From: Phocaeicola plebeius DSM 17135
GTDB taxonomy: Bacteria > Bacteroidota > Bacteroidia > Bacteroidales > Bacteroidaceae
DNA: 64,000 bases
Assembly: GCF_000187895.1 (NCBI RefSeq)
Contig: NZ_DS990133.1
Span: 372,001 to 436,000, forward strand
Direction of reading: 5' to 3'
Shown: positions 61,897 through 64,000 of the stretch, piece after piece
How the letters are laid out: each line of letters begins with the position of its first letter
Numbering within the stretch: position 1 is the first letter of the stretch
Translations under genes and position numbers: made by a program
The notes under the pieces: generated by a model
Told to the model about the DNA's origin: nothing
Seen by the model: only the letters and a program-made list of their open reading frames with translations
Database searches by the model: none

Positions 61897-62745
61897 ATGA
61901 AACTACGAATTTACCTTATACTTTGCGCATGCTGGGCTGCTTTTTCGCTTCAGGCACAAGAAGACAGCCTGCGTGCCACACGTTACGTAATGCGCTCCGT
62001 ACTCTATGGAGCGGGAATGAGCAACGTGCTCGATACATATCTTTCTCCCTTGGAATACAAAGGGCCGGAGATTCGTATCCTTCGCGAAAACATGCGTATG
62101 ACCCGGTTAATGAACGGAAACGTTTCGGCCCAAAATCTGTTGCAGGCCAATGTATCGTACACGCATAATCCGAGCCAGACCGCCAATATGTATGCCGGAC
62201 TCGTAAACTGGACCTATGCACTGCACTATCAGTTTCGTCTGAACGAGCAACTGAAACTGCTGGCAGGTCCGATGATTGACCTGAACGGAGGATTCGTGTA
62301 CAACACACGCAATTCCAACAATCCGGCACAGGCAAAAGCATACGGAAGTGTAGGTATATCCGGAATGGCCATCTACAAGTTCCGTATCGGAAACTATCCG
62401 CTGGTGGTACGTTATCAGGCCAATCTTCCGCTGTTGGGAGCCATGTTCTCTCCTGAATTCGGACAGTCATACTACGAAATGTTTTCCTTGGGACACAAAG
62501 GAAAGAACGTGCTGTTTACTTCGCTTCACAACAACCCGTCGCTCCGACAGATGCTGACGCTTGATTTCCCTATCCGGAAAGTCACCATGCGCGTGGGATA
62601 CATCTGCGACCTCCAGCAAGCGAAAGTCAACCACCTGAAATACCATACTTATTCACACGATTTTATGATTGGCATCGTGAAAAACTTCTATCTGCTGAAA
62701 GGAAAGAACCGTATTTCCATGCCTTCAAACGTTACGCCTTATTGA
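61897..62745 (+). CDS. DUF3316-family secreted protein
   Basis: A 282-residue protein with a signal peptide (about 1-20, FSLQAQ). The rest alternates hydrophobic and polar residues as in an outer-membrane beta-barrel or beta-sandwich (MYAGLVNWTYALHYQFRL, NYPLVVRYQANLPLLGAMFSP). I place it in the DUF3316 family of Bacteroidetes by overall sequence, with moderate confidence; no function is known. It starts 6 bp after parC and ends 1 bp before the S41 peptidase, so all three are probably on one transcript despite unrelated roles. Confidence 0.72.
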   Translation: MKLRIYLILCACWAAFSLQAQEDSLRATRYVMRSVLYGAGMSNVLDTYLSPLEYKGPEIRILRENMRMTRLMNGNVSAQNLLQANVSYTHNPSQTANMYAGLVNWTYALHYQFRLNEQLKLLAGPMIDLNGGFVYNTRNSNNPAQAKAYGSVGISGMAIYKFRIGNYPLVVRYQANLPLLGAMFSPEFGQSYYEMFSLGHKGKNVLFTSLHNNPSLRQMLTLDFPIRKVTMRVGYICDLQQAKVNHLKYHTYSHDFMIGIVKNFYLLKGKNRISMPSNVTPY

Positions 62746-62746
62746 T

Positions 62747-63772
62747 ATGAAACGGATTTATCATTGCTACTTATATAGCCTTCTGCTGACATTGTCCTGC
62801 TTCACATTCTCTTCCTGCATACGTGAAGACATTCAGGGTAATTCTCCGGAAGCCAACTTTGAATCGCTCTGGAAAATCATCGATGAGCAATATTGTTTTT
62901 TGGACTATAAGCACGAGACGTATGGACTGGACTGGGATGAAGTACATACCCGCTATGCCAAGCGGATTTCTTCCTCCATGAGTTGGGAGTCACTTTTCGA
63001 AGTTTTGTCGGAAATGGTCAATGAATTAAGAGACGGACACGTCAACCTGAGCAGTTCATTGGGTACATCGCAATACCGGGAATGGTTCGATGCTTATCCG
63101 CGGAATTTCAGCGACAGCATCCAGAGCAACTACCTGAAAAAGGATTACATCATTACCTCCGGACTGACCTACCAGATTCTGGAAAATAACATCGGTTACA
63201 TCTATTGTGAAAGTTTCTCCGACGGTATCGGCGACGGAAACCTGGACCAGATGCTGAAGAAACTGGAGATTTGTGACGGACTGATTATCGACGTACGCAA
63301 TAACGGAGGAGGCAACCTGACTACAGCACAGAAACTGGCCGCACGGTTTACAAATGAGAAAGTACTGGTCGGCTACATCCGTCATAAAACAGGTCCGGGG
63401 CATAATGATTTCTCGGACCCTGAACCTGTATATCAGGAACCATCCAACAGTATCCGCTGGCAGAAAAAGGCCGTGGTATTAACCAATCGCCGTTCTTACA
63501 GTGCCACAAACGACTTTGTGAATACCATGCGTCAATTCCCCAATGTAACTACCATGGGAGATACCACCGGAGGAGGATCTGGTCTCCCCTTCAGCTCGGA
63601 AATTCCCAACGGATGGTCCATCCGTTTCTCTGCCAGCCCGATGTTCGACCCGGACATGAACCAATTGGAATTCGGTATCGAACCAGACGTGAAAGTAGAT
63701 ATGACCAGCGAAGATATGCAGCAAGGAAAGGACACCATCATCGAGACCGCTATCAAAAAACTAAAGAATTAA
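62747..63772 (+). CDS. S41-family peptidase (C-terminal-processing-like lipoprotein)
   Basis: A 341-residue protein with a lipobox near residue 25 (FTFSSCI), so probably a membrane-anchored periplasmic or surface lipoprotein. An N-terminal helical cap (about 35-120) is followed by the S41 catalytic domain (about 140-335): LIIDVRNNGGGNLTTAQKLA, the nucleophile serine in NRRSYSATNDFV, and MGDTTGGGSGLPFSSEIPNG. A PDZ domain is not obvious. The substrate is unknown. The strong tRNA promoter begins 10 bp after its stop. Confidence 0.9.
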   Translation: MKRIYHCYLYSLLLTLSCFTFSSCIREDIQGNSPEANFESLWKIIDEQYCFLDYKHETYGLDWDEVHTRYAKRISSSMSWESLFEVLSEMVNELRDGHVNLSSSLGTSQYREWFDAYPRNFSDSIQSNYLKKDYIITSGLTYQILENNIGYIYCESFSDGIGDGNLDQMLKKLEICDGLIIDVRNNGGGNLTTAQKLAARFTNEKVLVGYIRHKTGPGHNDFSDPEPVYQEPSNSIRWQKKAVVLTNRRSYSATNDFVNTMRQFPNVTTMGDTTGGGSGLPFSSEIPNGWSIRFSASPMFDPDMNQLEFGIEPDVKVDMTSEDMQQGKDTIIETAIKKLKN

Positions 63773-63781
63773 GGTGCAGTA

Positions 63782-63813
63782 TTTGGAGAATATGAAAATT
63801 CTTCCTATCTTTG
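63782..63813 (+). promoter_or_regulatory. Consensus Bacteroidetes promoter for tRNA-Leu
   Basis: -33 TTTG (63782-63785) and -7 TATCTTTG (63806-63813) with exactly 20 bp between: the best promoter match in the window, starting 10 bp after the S41 stop. Confidence 0.85.
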
Positions 63814-63845
63814 TCCTCGCAAAACAGAAATACATATTTCTGCAT

Positions 63846-63927
63846 GCGCCTGTGGCGTAATTGGTAGCCGCGCCAGACTTAGGATCTGGTGTCGTGAGAC
63901 GTGTAGGTTCGAGTCCTATCAGGCGCA
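63846..63927 (+). tRNA. tRNA-Leu (anticodon UAG)
   Basis: Acceptor arms GCGCCTG (63846-63852) and CAGGCGC (63920-63926) pair perfectly, with discriminator A at 63927. The anticodon stem CCAGA/TCTGG encloses CTTAGGA with anticodon TAG, reading CUA and, by wobble, other CUN codons. A long variable arm (TGTCGTGAGACGT region) and GGTTCGAGTCC T-arm confirm a class II leucine tRNA. The CCA end is not encoded. Confidence 0.97.
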
Positions 63928-63933
63928 CACGAG

Positions 63934-63980
63934 AATGGATTTAATAAAACCGAAAAAAAGGTTTATTAAATCCATTTTTA
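63934..63980 (+). terminator. Terminator after tRNA-Leu
   Basis: A long stem, AATGGATTTAATAAAACC with GGTTTATTAAATCCATT (one bulged A), and a short A-rich loop, followed by a T-rich tail just downstream of the tRNA. Confidence 0.88.
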
Positions 63981-64000
63981 TTTATGTTCCAATTACCACT

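Noticed and set aside
63846-63927. tRNA-Leu as an integration (att) site
   Set aside because: No integrase, no direct repeat of the tRNA 3' end seen within the remaining bases; the window ends too soon to judge.

Overview
The window looks like a chromosomal segment from a gut-type Bacteroidales (Bacteroides, Phocaeicola or a close relative). This rests on TAnnTTTG promoter boxes, one with a correctly spaced TTTG; a hybrid two-component regulator (HTCS) beside pectin enzymes; a fused LpxC-FabZ; Ser-type sulfatases; and a short CstA. No insertion sequence, integrase, phage gene or CRISPR array was found, and most of the window is housekeeping sequence. Species cannot be fixed from the sequence alone.

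Layout. 1-5165: MacAB/TolC-type efflux operon (ATPase end, two FtsX-type permeases, adaptor, TolC). 5355-8639: rRNA methyltransferase, thyA-folA, Lrp-type regulator. 8830-18321: rhamnogalacturonan (pectin) locus with an HTCS regulator, L-rhamnose mutarotase, two rhamnogalacturonan acetylesterases and a GH28. 18386-22961: porin-like protein, CstA, GHL10-type lipid-free secreted hydrolase. 23044-31683: purM, small membrane protein, prfA, pyrF, lpxD, lpxC-fabZ, lpxA, pRiA4b-ORF3-like protein, miaA. 31670-33363 (minus): AI-2E-family permease, small membrane protein, DivIC/FtsB-like protein. 33475-40225: dnaX, queuosine genes (queF, queC, transporter), ferredoxin-nitroreductase, corA, nth. 40497-46381: two S1 sulfatases and a GH2, a small sulfated-glycan cluster. 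46486-50566: MerR-type regulator, M23 peptidase, alaS. 50688-52055: MATE exporter. 52068-59006: AraC regulator divergent from a TolC/HlyD/YbhF-type ABC-2 efflux operon. 59245-63927: parC, DUF3316 protein, S41 peptidase, tRNA-Leu(UAG).

The most unusual signals are non-coding. Three unrelated intergenic gaps (5204-5344, 37394-37489, 59028-59119) each hold a degenerate tandem array with the same 22-bp period, a locus-specific sequence and near-palindromic units; I do not recognise a named family for them. In the pectin locus, two promoters carry paired GTAC-containing 13-mers spaced exactly 20 bp at nearly the same distance from the -7 box, which suits an operator for the HTCS. The sulfatase cluster has a mirrored pair of AAGAATATTCTT palindromes upstream of its promoter. 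The queuosine transporter leader has a weak preQ1-I-like candidate. ParC ends in an acidic tail plus QMKLF, resembling a sliding-clamp-binding peptide.

Working together: the pectin enzymes would deacetylate and cut rhamnogalacturonan and feed rhamnose through the mutarotase under HTCS control, but no SusC/SusD pair lies in the window. The two efflux systems are complete from inner-membrane ATPase to TolC. The lpx genes make the first steps of lipid A.
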